This document shows, piece by piece, positions 13,616-24,459 of a stretch of DNA of 64,000 nt. Position 1 is the first letter of the stretch. Every line of letters starts with the position of its first letter. Position numbers and translations under genes: made by a program. This stretch comes from Sipunculus nudus (Eukaryota > Annelida > Sipuncula > Golfingiida > Sipunculidae), in assembly GCA_026874595.1 (NCBI GenBank), contig CM049311.1, positions 58,597,953-58,661,952 on the forward strand. The letters run 5' to 3'. The notes beneath the pieces are model-generated. The model did no database searches. It worked only from the letters and a program-made list of their open reading frames with translations, and was not told the origin of the DNA.

Positions 13616-15030
13616 TGTGAGCTTATGCGATGACGCGGCGTCGTCCGTCCGCCGTCCATATTGTTAATAATTTAATATTGCACAGAAATGCTCCTAGGGT
13701 AGTGATTTCTTAAGTTTGTTCAAATTGTCTCTTTTCAGTGACATTTGGCCGAGATATGGGAAGCTGAATATAGTCAAATGTTATAGCAGCCCATTTCTAC
13801 TCAGTGGCTACAAAGATCTTTTCTCAAAAACCACTGGGTCAAATTCTTTAATCTCACACATGAATGATCATTAGATGTTGATAATTCAAATTTGTTCAAA
13901 TGATTTTGATTCAGTGATTTTCTTAGATTTCATATAGGAAAAGTTAAAAAAAGATATAATAAGCTTCTCCTCCGAAACTGTCCAGCCAAATTGTCCAAGA
14001 TTTTACAGATATGTTCCCTAGAACAATCTCTCGCAGATTTGTTTGAATGTCTCCAGTTCGGTGATTTTTGGCCGAGTTACAGGAGGTTTAAGTAAGTCAT
14101 CTGTGCAAAAAAGCATACTAAACTTAAAGTCTCAGAAACAGCTAGAGCTGTCATCACGAAATTTTATGCCAATGTTTGTCACACGAGTCATATCTGAAAT
14201 TGATACCTATATCGATCTGTTTTTTACAAGCAAAAATGTAAGTTGAGACTCTTTTAGCTTATACACTGTTTTTTTTAAGAAACTGTTAATTTGATTGGTT
14301 AAAACTTTACAAGAATTGTCCTATGGTCAGTTTTATAAGAATAGATTTGAAAAATGCAGCTTTAAAAAAGCAGTGTAGCCAATTGAAAAAGGCTTTCAGT
14401 GTTTGAAAACAGATCTGGCAGCATGGCAAGTTTCAACTTGCAAAGTCAAGTGGTCAATCAGTACACCCAGGTGCTGTCAAGGTATCACCATGGCAACTGG
14501 CTTTCATTGTTTGAAAATAGATTTGGTAGCATGGCAAGTTTCAACATGCAATGTCAAGAGGTCAATCAGTGCACCCAGGTGCAGTCCAGACATCACCATG
14601 GCAACTTACCTGGCTCTGCCTGGTGTCTAGTTATAGTCTAGACGTCTGGACGATGTGTCTAGACTATAGATTTTAAAATAGGTCAGGTTACGCTCTGTAT
14701 CTATAAATAACTTTGGCAGACTGCCAACCATTTCAAATTTGCCAACAGGTCAAGTTTCAGTCTGTAAGAGCCAGTGGTGCGGTTACATGAGGCACATTAG
14801 GTACCCTTGAGCTGGGGGAAAGCTGAGCCTCCATTGCCAGGATGTATGAACAGGTGTGACTCAATACCAAGGCTAAAAGAGGAACTCTTTGTGTTGTGTA
14901 TATCTATGACTTATTTCAGCAGAAATGTTTGTACATATACATGTCATATATGTACTTGAAAAGTACCGGTCCAGCATTGAAGCATTATACCTGATGTATA
15001 TCCTATTGCACAGGTTCGCATTAGGCCTTT
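13616..15030. mobile_element. Insertion splitting exon 7 of the GST copy
   Basis: About 1.4 kb with no counterpart in the intact gene. It begins GTGAGCTTATGCGATGACG followed by a GTCCGTCCGCCGTCC tract, a pattern typical of a dispersed mollusc repeat family. It includes a short tandem duplication at 14,391-14,603 and a palindrome TCTAGAC...GTCTAGA at 14,637-14,666. No transposase is visible. Exact ends and target duplication were not resolved. Confidence 0.6.
14391..14603 (+). repeat. Two-unit tandem repeat, about 108 bp each
   Basis: Unit 1 at about 14,391-14,497 and unit 2 at about 14,500-14,603. Both run from GGCTTTCA(g/t)TGTTTGAAAA to CATCACCATGGCAACT or its variant. They differ by scattered substitutions, and the two overlapping short ORFs here are products of this repeat. 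Confidence 0.85.
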
Positions 15031-15181
15031 AGGTTTTGTTTTCTTCAGCAGCTTCTTTAAAATCCTCTAAAGAACTCAAAATCAACACAGCAAATAAAAT
15101 CAACAGCTGAATCATCAACGTTGAAAATTCAGTCTCTTTCCTCATTTCACATGACCTGAATTATAGAATTTCACTTTAACG

Positions 15182-15487
15182 TTAGGTGATGGTGGGGGAT
15201 CCGCAGTTGTTCCTCAATCCGTGTGAACTTATTTCCATGAATTGTTCAAGAGGGGTTGGACGTAGGCTAGGGAAAACGAAATCAAATAATGTTGCAGATT
15301 TAGATATTTTGATAATTGGAGGGTCTTTCAGGATTGTCCGGCCTTGGTGCACGTGTGAATGAATGCATCCGTTGAGTTGAGCAATCAGATGGTTGAAATC
15401 TGGAAGACGTATACAGTCCATTATGTGCAAAACAAATCGTTTCAGGGACTCATTCATGCGTTTGTTTAATAAGCACATATAAAGCAT
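15182..15487 (-). other. Unassigned 101-codon open frame
   Basis: An uninterrupted minus-strand frame containing MDCIRLPDFNHLIAQLNGCI and IIKISKSATLFDFVFPSLRP has protein-like composition. It lies just beyond the GST copy, upstream in its direction. I do not recognise a family. It could be an exon or transposon fragment, or chance. Confidence 0.25.
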
Positions 15488-15559
15488 TAATATGTTTTCT
15501 TGTCGTTAATCACATGCTTTTCACACAGTATTATTATTACTATTATTGTTTTACAGCTG

Positions 15560-16112
15560 TTTTATTGTGCGCAGGAGTGTTACATGTGTCTGTTGACATT
15601 TTGATACGTGTAGCGCAGGCATGATTCGTTGCTATTGGAACCTCGCTCGTTTGGCGCGAGAGACACAACGTTCTTTGTTCTAGACATTTGTGTTCATGTG
15701 CGTGTATTGTTCTTTGGAATTTTTCATTTCTAGAATTTTTGGGTGAGAAGCTATAAGTTAGGGGCTGTGTTAAGAGCCGACAGAAAGGAATATACCAGCG
15801 AGCACTTAGAGTGTTACTTTCTCGTCAGTTTGGGACCTGGTCCGATAATTGCAGTGGTGTCAGATATTCAAGGGAATTTATACAGATTTAATACGGACTG
15901 TCTACAGTTTGCCTTTGGATTATTACTATTTACGTGGATTATTGATGTTAAAGGACTATTGTTGAGCTGTGACAGTGGTGGTATCCAGAAATCAAAGCCT
16001 GGGATCCAGATACTCTTTTACTGTACATTTTATTGTTATACTGTGTAATTGTAATGTTAGGATTGTTCTAAGAATAAATTATAATTATTTGTTAACAAAA
16101 AAAAAACACTGA
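15560..16112 (+). mobile_element. LTR-like dispersed repeat, copy 1
   Basis: Collinear with 48,640-49,345. Shared landmarks are GAGACACA, AAG(c)TATAA(g)TTAGGGGGCTGTG in the TATA position, AGAGCCGA, ACAGTGGTGGTA, TTGTAATGTTAGGA, AATAAATTATAATTATTTGT (polyadenylation-like), CACTGACTTCTTTATTCATT and CTGCCT(a/g)GTGTTA. Promoter-like and polyadenylation-like signals in one 560-700 bp unit without coding sequence suggest a solo LTR. Ends are not fixed. Confidence 0.55.
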
Positions 16113-16129
16113 CTTCTTTATTCATTTCC

Positions 16130-18220
16130 CTGGACATTTAACGCTGCCTAGTGTTAAAGAATCTGATTTTTTTTTCATCTCCGTAACAAAATTTGTGCTC
16201 ATTTCGATTAAGTGAACTGTCGTTATTAGGTTCCGTGACGATTATTATTGTTAATATTATTATTTTCTTAGTTCGCCACATATCAGTTGCTTGACACCCC
16301 AATTCCGTATGGCAATAAATGATACATTATCTTATCCTATTTGACGAACAGTATTTCTCTGTGCCCTGTCTGGCCTCAAAATTAGGACGGTATTCATTCT
16401 AGGATCTAAGATCAGCTTAGATAATTATACAGGAAAACTCCAGCATATTAATGCATGAAATAATCCTACCATATTATTCAACAACCTCTCAGTAGTTTTA
16501 ACTCTTTAAGGAAATTCTACATGTAATATACAACACCTACATGCCGTATTGAGGCAAAATAATCAGCACTGCTGCCCCAGAATTAGTTAAAGTTGTTTAT
16601 AACACAAGTATCTTTAAATATGGTATTTAAAGTAGATATCAGGGTAAGTTACCTATTCATAAGTTGGTTTGAATAATCAAAACTCTCTGTAATTTTTCCC
16701 TAACATTTAAAATTTTACTGTTTAAATTTTAAATATACCATTATACTATATATATCCATATCATAATTCTTATTATCACCATTATTTGTTTATTTTTATT
16801 AAGCTCTATAAATTCAGGTTATGTGTAATAGTTATCTTAATTTGTGGTAATCAGATTAATACCGCATGGTTAACATTTATAATCTGGAATCCAAAGTGAA
16901 ATATATATTTTTGGATGACAAAACTATTCAACCCCACGCAGCGATGTATATGTGGTTTGTTACATATCAGAGAGTCCAATGGAAAGATAGGTCCAATTAT
17001 TAATCAATACTTTTTGTACATGTAATTATTATTATTATTATTATTATTAAATTAATATCATTAAAGGATTTTTTTAAATTTTCTTATTTCTTAAATCATT
17101 ATTATTAAGAGCAAGTAAAATACAGGACTGGTGGCTACATTGATAAGTTCACATGACATTGGAACCCCCATGTATTCAGGTACATTAATTTGGTGTTAGA
17201 TAAAACAAAGCTGTCTTAAAGGATATCTTAGCCTCAGGGTAGATTAATATGACCCCATATAGGCCACAGAACCTACAGTTCAGTTAGCTGGACTTCAGAG
17301 GTGACGGATATATGGTGTATACACCTTATGGCAGACACACTACATCTCTAGCCGCCTGTTACCCAATAACCTCGTGACCCTCCTTATGATATTTGGTCAA
17401 GGCTTTGCAGATTAATGATATCACGCGATCAAGGAATGTGTCGACAAGGACTCAGCAATTATTTTGACCGTCGCGAAAGTTCAGGAGTTTATCGTCGATC
17501 ACACAGCGCATCGATTCTACGCAGACATATCGTTTTTATGAAAGACCTTAATTATATACATAGAAACAATGCATTTGCCAATTTAGGACTTGTGTACTTT
17601 TCACTAAGGCGTATCAGTTGTACCAGCCGCGCAAACATCGTATATGACCAATTGCATCACCTACTATTTGTCGATTGTATGGTGCTATGACTTAATATTT
17701 TTTTTTTGTTTTGTGAGACATGCAAGAATTGATGTTAAAATACAGATATACTACACATGAGGATATATGGAATTAAAACAGATGTACCCAAAACTTGCAA
17801 ACAATTCATAAAAAATTATTATTGATGTACACCAGCTACTAGGTATCAAAACTACAAAGAACAGCGATCCTGGGGCCCCTTGGATGTTCCTTCTTGTCGC
17901 CATTTTTGTGTGTTCCGATGGAAAAGGAACTAAGTGTCATGTTCACTAACTCTATATCATAGATGCCAAAATATATTATACAGGTGTATACAATATTGAT
18001 GATTTTATTTACTGTTGCACATGTGTTGGATCTTTACAAAACTAAATAAAAACAATGTGTTTCCCTCGAAGCGTGTTTTTATTTCATCTGGAAGGATTTA
18101 TCGTATTTACAGGATATAACTAAATTAGAAATATTTTTTAGCTATATTCCTTACAGTTATCCACTTTCTTTTGTGAAATACTTTTTGAGTTTTTCATTTT
18201 ATCAGTCAAACTGTTTCCCT
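16130..18220. other. AT-rich non-coding stretch
   Basis: Includes an (ATT)n tract around 17,024-17,048. An open frame at 17,415-17,690 is not recognised. No gene is supported. Confidence 0.5.
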
Positions 18221-18225
18221 TTATT

Positions 18226-18286
18226 ATGGGCATATTACGTACGAATAATATATTCTAAATAAAATATGACATCCCAAACTACTTTC

Positions 18287-18334
<48 letters not shown>

Positions 18335-18510
18335 CCCTCTAGAACCTTTAATAAACAAAGGGTTCTTAGAAGCACCCATTATCAAGGTTACATATAGAAC
18401 CCTAAAGGTTCCCCAACGCTCCCCCGGAGAGGGTTCCATGAAGAACCCTGACTAAAGGGTTCTTCCTGTAACCTCTAAGGGTTCCCTCTGGCTCCACTCT
18501 GAAGAACCCT
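18226..18510 (+). repeat. Dispersed repeat B, copy 1 (TA tract plus AGAACCCT-rich tail)
   Basis: GGGCATATTACGTACGAATA, then AAATATGACATCCCA, a (TA)n at 18,288-18,333, then about 170 bp rich in AGAACC and GGGTTC words. The same order occurs at 28,064-28,296 in the same orientation. Confidence 0.85.
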
Positions 18511-20087
18511 TAAGGTTAAAAATAATTTTAAAATAATTCTTTCAATATTTTGCTCACATAGCAAATTAATATGAAGGTAGCATAACACGATCATCCTTTC
18601 ACACGAACAATTGTTGTTTAACATATATGTATGTTAAACGTTCTTGATACGAATAAACTGGCCTTGAACAAAAATTCAAGGTGAGCAAAGTCCTAAGAGA
18701 GATAGATATACACTTGTCAACACTTGATAACAGCTGATAACAGATTATGACGTAAAACTTACATGAAAAGTTGAATATAATAGACAAGTTTACCGATAGA
18801 ATGTGTCATGAATATAGAACATAAAGTCTGATGTGTCAATTGTACTGTAGTGCACGTTTCTCTTTAATATTTGACATATCAATACTTTTGACTTGCCCCA
18901 CTAGATATGACCACCACTAACATTGGTCCGAGAGCTCGGGGGAGTTTATTTATGTTTTTGAGTGCAAAAGGTTTATGGGATGTTCCTATAGGAAAAATAT
19001 ATGAGGAATTCGAACCTGAAATTCTTATTAACCTATCGGAAGCCGTTTTCTCAACAGCTGAGAAGAGGGGTACCCGTAGATATGAAGGACACTAAATGCA
19101 AATCTGATTAAATCAATATATAGTGATTTCTCAGCTCAAAAAATGACAAAAACAGGCTTTTGGTATCTATGCCTAGGTTTCTTATTCCAACAGACTTGGT
19201 GGTACTATTTATAAATTGGTATTTCCGGCGGCCATTTGAAATCCAAGATGGCTGCCATCAAACTCCCGTTTTAATTACCGTTCTCATCTATGTACCACTG
19301 TTTCTCATGTAGCCTGAAAATAATACTATAAAGGCCTCAAAAAAGCATAAAACCCCACATGATTAGTGATGTTAATTGAAAAATATTTTTTGATGCAAAT
19401 CTTTATATTTATTATATATGAGTCAGCAACTGAAAAAGATATTTTTTTTTTTACTTCGACACACTTTGCAATATTTGGTATTTTGTGGCTCCAAGAAGCC
19501 AAAGAAGCATGATTTTTGTTGTCTTTCCCTAAATGTTTGGATCAACAAATGTAAATAAGAAATTATTTGAATGAATCATTAAATAAATTGGTTTCTCTGG
19601 CGGCTATTTTGAAATCCAAGATGGCTGCCATCAATCTCATATTTTGATTGCCGTTTTCATCAACTTTTTACTAAATTTTCTCCTAAAGTATTAAAATAAA
19701 TTAACCAAGCCTCCAAATAGCATAAAAAACGGCAAAGGATTATATAACGATGATTAAATAATACCTTTCGATGCAAGGTTATATATTTATGATTTATAAG
19801 AGGCACTGAGAAAAAAAGGCATTTCCCCCAATTTTGACCAACTTTTCAATATTTGATTTGCAGTTTATCCTTACGCGTCTTAGGGTCAACAAATGTTAAT
19901 ACAGAATGTTTAGCAGGAGCTCTCATAAAGTTCAACATGGCACCCATAAATATGTTCCAATAACAATATTGAAAAGGTGCAATGTGCTTTTTATAAGCTT
20001 CTAAACACTTGTTATCTTGACCCCAGACTCTACTGGGAAGAACACTATTAATATAAACTAGTTAATAACTAATGCAAGGCACTCTCG

Positions 20088-20369
20088 ATGGCTCAGCCGG
20101 TGGCGTTCAGTAGTCCGCAGGGATGGAGGACACGGAGAAAACCACTATTACCATACATTAAATTGTCTGTTGTCATACGTTTGTCATTTGCTATACTACT
20201 GTTAAACCTTTGTCTGTTGATGTTAGCCGTGAATACACAACTCAGTATGCATATATATTTGGCTGAAAAGCCTAACTTGAGTGGTGATAGAAACATTGAG
20301 TGGGAATGTACTTCTGCACTAACCTATCTTGTTGCACTGATAATACAAAACAAAAACGAATACGTGTAA
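20088..20369 (+). other. Unassigned 93-codon frame with one hydrophobic segment
   Basis: A single potential membrane segment (VVIRLSFAILLLNLCLLMLA) follows a basic stretch. It lies in extra sequence inside the left arm. No known family is recognised; it may be chance or a transposon part. Confidence 0.2.
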
Positions 20370-20765
20370 ACTCGGAAACTAAACTGAAAGTCCGTCTCTA
20401 TGGTAACGCTTCATTTCCGGTATCGTGTACACGTTGGCTATCGTCCATTGCCCGGTATGAGCCGTGTGTGCATTCATGCGATAGAATTCAACAAATAAGT
20501 AAAGGAATTTACCAGAATGCCGCGATAAAACGTAATTTTCTCGCACAGGGTAGGTGTTCTTAGAAAGCATACTAATATCCTGATGATCGGGCTGGTGTAT
20601 GTGAAGTGAAAGACAGCGTATATGTAAGCAATGAGGCGTTAACATATAAATTGAAAATATTTGCATCCTCATAGCGCCTCACCGTGTGGTCCTCGATGTA
20701 GGATGTAAAGACCGAAATGAGGGCCGATATGTCACTACTGTTGCTGTGTGAACCAGAATCGAATC

Positions 20766-20951
20766 CAGGGGAGGGTCCAGGGGGTCAGGACCCCCCCCCC
20801 CCCTCCATTTTTTTAGCCGACGCAGCCTTTTTAAGGGTTTCGGACCGATTTTTGCGGGCTGGTCCCCCCTCTTTTCCTGACCTTTTTTAGGTCTGTCATT
20901 AGTCTTCCTGTGTTGGTCCCCTCCTTATCCTAAATCCTGGATCCGCCCCTG
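20766..20951. mobile_element. Small hAT-like MITE
   Basis: Starts CAGGGGAGGGTCCAGG and ends, inverted, CAGGGGCGGATCCAGG, terminal inverted repeats of the kind seen on hAT-type MITEs. 186 bp with an internal C tract. I could not see an 8 bp target duplication. It sits inside the left inverted-repeat arm and is absent from the right arm. Confidence 0.65.
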
Positions 20952-21399
20952 TGAACATTCCGTGCGATATTACCATGGAATTTGTAAATGAGAAATGCTG
21001 TTTTCAACTATCATGTAAAGTGTAATCTTTAAAATTTCTCAAACAATTGCCAATCCGACAAAAGTTGTAAAAAACATGTCAAAAACGGTATATGTTGATA
21101 GATGGAAATATGGCAAGTATGCGTGCACTCATGCTCCCGTTGTTATTACTTTTTTTTTTGGTCATGTACGAAAAGAAATATATGCAAAATTTAGTCGAAT
21201 CAATCTTCCTTAACTTAATATTCAAAACTTGAGCAACTTGCTGTCTCCTCGGATGAAATGTCTTCTCTTTCATTTCTTTATTGAAGGCTATCTCAGTTTT
21301 CTTGATGACATGACCCTTCTTTGTCAGTAATTAGCCATGTTTCCTTGCCTTGAATTCACACGTATTTTTTTACAGACCTGCCCGTTTCCATACTGACGT

Positions 21400-21936
21400 T
21401 ACATAGCTGATTGGCAGAGGCTTTAAAGATCCAAAGGATCTTCATGTTTCCCCTACTATATGCATTCCGTATCTTGTACCAGTATACTTGTCAATGGCTG
21501 AAAGGACAGCAGCTGAGATTCTCTTCCAGTTTGCCAAAAGCATATCACATACCCTTGTTCTCCATCATTCTACCAAGGGCTTCCACTTTTCCTGTATTCA
21601 TAAGGGAAGCTGTCAGTTTCTGTGAATGCATGGAGAGCAGGCAGTGTTGATATAACTTAATTATATAAATGGTGTGGGGTTATCAAACTGTGATACGCGA
21701 TATAACAGGAGGATGACTACATCTGTCACATGACTGTTCAATGCTATGTCTGTGCCACGAATACCCTGAATGTGATGCATAGTCCGAGTGCCTGCCTCTG
21801 CATGATGCCAGACAAGCGTTTGGATATCTTCAGGGTGAACAATTCTACATTCGACAGTGGTAGAGTCACAATTTTCTACGATTTCAAAGTAAGCTGGTGA
21901 TCGTTCAACACATCCTTGTTGGCATGCTGTGACCAC
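21400..21936 (-). pseudogene. Decayed HEEADTR-type protein fragment (left copy, C-terminal part)
   Basis: The open part 21,661-21,936 reads ...LVWHHAEAGTRTMHHIQG...HVTDVVILLLYRV, resembling the HEEADTR-x(n)-DTDVVVL core of a repeated uncharacterised invertebrate protein family, possibly a PIN-like nuclease fold. Further along, in shifted frames, come TASLMNTGKVEALGRMMENK (family pattern TxsxxGkGKxxAL) and NQLCNVSMETGRSV. Stops and frameshifts interrupt it. It points outward from the centre of the inverted repeat, opposite to the right copy. Confidence 0.6.
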
Positions 21937-22635
21937 TTATCAAGCAGAATGCAGTTTTAAAGTTTTTTTCTGCCTATCCTATGGTTCTGTTGAAATCTGT
22001 TGTTGTATGTGTAGAGTTACATCTACATGTAGAGTATGTATATATGTAGAGTTCAACGTCCTAAACTGGAGGAGTAATGTAGGTGTCAAAGACCAAATTT
22101 ACTTGAGGAGACATATTGCAAAGCTTAACAAGTGTCATCTCGGCTATCTAACCATAGGTATTTGTAGATTCAACCTGTCGATCAATGTCTCTTCTGTTGG
22201 AGCACCTATTCATATAAATTATGTTCTAAAGTAGACGAGTAAAGGTTCTGACGTATATCTCTATCCTTCAAACGGCCCTTTTCAGTACAAAGGGATATCT
22301 CTACTGCCTGACGACTAGCAGAAATGTCCCAGGTGAAATAAAGCTAGGTCTGCTTCAATGCTTCACAGGAAGTGGAAAATACTGGTGTGAGCAGACGCTG
22401 GATCGATACTCAGCAAAGGCCACAAGGTTTGAACTACCGAATTTTCAAACTTTGTAGCTTCACCTGTGGTCTACTCTCAGAATAGAAACGAAGCTGGTCT
22501 AAATACGGGGCATTAGAAACGTATTTGGTCGTCTGCTCTGCCTCAGTGCTAATTACTAAAATTGACCTGGAAAAGGCTTTCACCCACCCCTGACACCTTT
22601 ACCCCTACCCACTGACACCAGTGTCCCTTTCATTG

Positions 22636-23209
22636 GCATATTTGGACGGTAATGTGACAGGACCGATAAGGCAAAGTTCCTTTACAAGATAGAAAACATG
22701 GTTGAAAGTGAGAATCCACCAGCTGAACCAGATGTGCCTTATGTAGATGCTATGTTCATGCTCCACCAATGCAGATTCTGCTAAGTAACGATGGTGAGGT
22801 AGCCGAGATGATATTCGTCAAGCTTTACAGTATGTCTCTTCAAGTAGACCTGGCCTTTGACACCTACATTACAGTTAAGGACGTTGAACATAATGAATGA
22901 TCAGCAGGTAACTGTGCATATACAAAAACAGGGTTTGTTGCAATAATTGAGTGATATGTACACTTACTGCACTTTACGAATAATATACTTGTGCCCTCTT
23001 TGGAATGCCAAAGTTAAGCAACATAAATGATGTACAATATGCACATATGTCAGCGCATGTATGCAGGGAAAAGAATAAGGAGCATTTGCAACAAATCAAA
23101 GGTAAACCCCAGCAGCCTTCCACCTTCAAAGTGTTCTCCAGAGGAAGCTTCTCAGAACCAGCTATGTAGTCTCAGTATGGAAACGTACGAGTCCGTTAAA
23201 AGCGTGTGA
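22636..23209 (+). pseudogene. Decayed HEEADTR-type protein fragment (right copy, N-terminal and C-terminal parts)
   Basis: 22,650-22,900 reads TDKAKFLYKIENMVESENPP...EPDVPYVDAMFML, then GEVAEMIFVKLYSMS and VDLAFDTYITVKDVEHNE. These match the N-terminal pattern of the same family (FGELAEvi..KLL...vD.vFDtY...SIKd.ER). 23,027-23,209 reads VNPSSLPPSKCSPEE and NQLCSLSMETYESV, homologous to the left copy's end. The HEEADTR core is missing here, and a frameshift follows FMLHQ. A dead copy. Confidence 0.6.
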
Positions 23210-23278
23210 ATTTAAGGCAGAGAAACATGGTTAGTAACTTGGATTGATTGTGCATTGTTTCCACAGAGAACTATGAGC

Positions 23279-24458
23279 ATTCTTGATGATAGCCTTCACG
23301 AAAGCAATGAACAAACAGATACTTTATTGGAGGACACAGCAAGTGACTCAAGTGATCAAACTAAATTCGAGGAAATTGCTTCGACTAAACTTAGCAAATA
23401 TCTACCTGCATGACCAAAAACAACATACAAACAACGGGCATATGGTTACAATCCTAGATATATTATTTTCCTCGCAGTTCTAATTAGAAAAAGATAAATT
23501 AATAAGAATGGACATAGTATCGTCAGGACAACTATGTACTTTACATTATCCGTTGTCAGATTGGCAATTGCTTGAGGAATGTTAAAGATTACACTTTACA
23601 TGATAGTTGAAAATAAAACTTTGTTCAGTAAACAATTCCATGGGATATGATAATGTGTGAAAACTACGTCCTTGCTATTGGAATCCTTCCGTTTGTCACA
23701 TGGCAAGTGTTTTTCACAGCTCATTATAAAACATAGCAAACCTATGTAACATTTTTTATTGTATGTATTTTACGGGTGCAATATTGATTAAAAAATGATT
23801 CATGCAAATAATTTCTTCTTTACATTTGTTGACCCGAACATTTAGGTAAAAACAACAAAAATCATGCTTTTTTGGCTTCTCGGAGCCACAAAATACCAAA
23901 TATTGCAAAGTGTGTCGAAATAAAAAAATGTCTTTTTTAATTGGCGTCTCATATATATAATAAATATATAAAATTTGCATCAAAATGTATTATTTAATCA
24001 ACATCACTTATTATGTGGGGCGCTATGCTATTTTGAGGCCTTTATAGTAATTTTTTTAGGCTATATGAGAAACAGTGGTACATAGATGGGAACGGTAATT
24101 AAAACGGGAGTTTGATGGCAGCCATCTTGGATTTCAAAATGGCAGCCAGATATAAACATTTATTAATAGAACCATCAAGTTTGTCGGAATAAGAAACCTA
24201 GGTATAGACACCAAAGCCTGTTTTTTGTCAGTTATGAGCTGAGAAATAACTATTTATTGATTTTATCAGATTTGCATTTCGTGTCCTTCATAACTACGGG
24301 TACCCCTCTCCTCAGCTGTTTTATGAGAAAACGGCTACCGATAGGTTCATAAGAATTTCAGATTCGAATTCCCCATATACTTTTCCTTTAGAAACAACCT
24401 ATAAACCTTTTGCACTCAAAAACATAAATAAACTCCCCCGAGCTCTCGGACCACATGC
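23279..24458 (-). repeat. Right arm of the large inverted repeat
   Basis: Inverted counterpart of the left arm, about 1.2 kb, without the left arm's insertion. Similarity is high by eye, with small indels. Confidence 0.85.
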
Positions 24459-24459
24459 C

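Larger units (their letters stand above)
13094..15060 (-). pseudogene. Broken second copy of the last two GST pi exons
   Basis: 13,094-13,278 aligns with GST exon 8: [18 protein letters not shown], then RPGIA and GEGFKTR. The end is frameshifted by one base, so the INGNGKQ-TAG end is read out of frame and the frame runs on to 12,937. 13,572-13,615 aligns with the 3' half of exon 7 (AKKDGVGFSIGDK) with the same gtagg donor. The 5' half of exon 7 (AAGCTGCTGAAGAAAA) and its upstream intron appear about 1.4 kb away at 15,036-15,170. No earlier GST exon is found between here and 32 kb. It is therefore a partial tandem duplicate, split by an insertion and frameshifted. Homology also extends into the 3' flank (TGGATCTGCTGC). 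Confidence 0.85.
18906..21290 (+). repeat. Left arm of a large inverted repeat
   Basis: 18,906-19,585 matches 24,458-23,790 inverted (GGTCCGAGAGCTCGGGGGAG, AAATCCAAGATGGCTGCCAT). 20,960-21,290 matches 23,650-23,280 inverted (GATTACACTTTACATGATAG). Between these blocks the left arm has about 1.4 kb of extra sequence, including a diverged second copy of the GATGGCTGCCATCAA unit (19,590-19,900), an unrecognised frame and a small transposon. Confidence 0.85.

Noticed and set aside
18334-18510. Telomere-like AACCCT repeats
   Set aside because: The AGAACC and GGGTTC words are irregularly spaced and mixed in orientation, and the unit is a dispersed repeat.
20088-20369. Small membrane protein gene
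   Set aside because: A single hydrophobic stretch in a 93-codon frame inside repeat-derived sequence is not sufficient; kept only as an unassigned frame.
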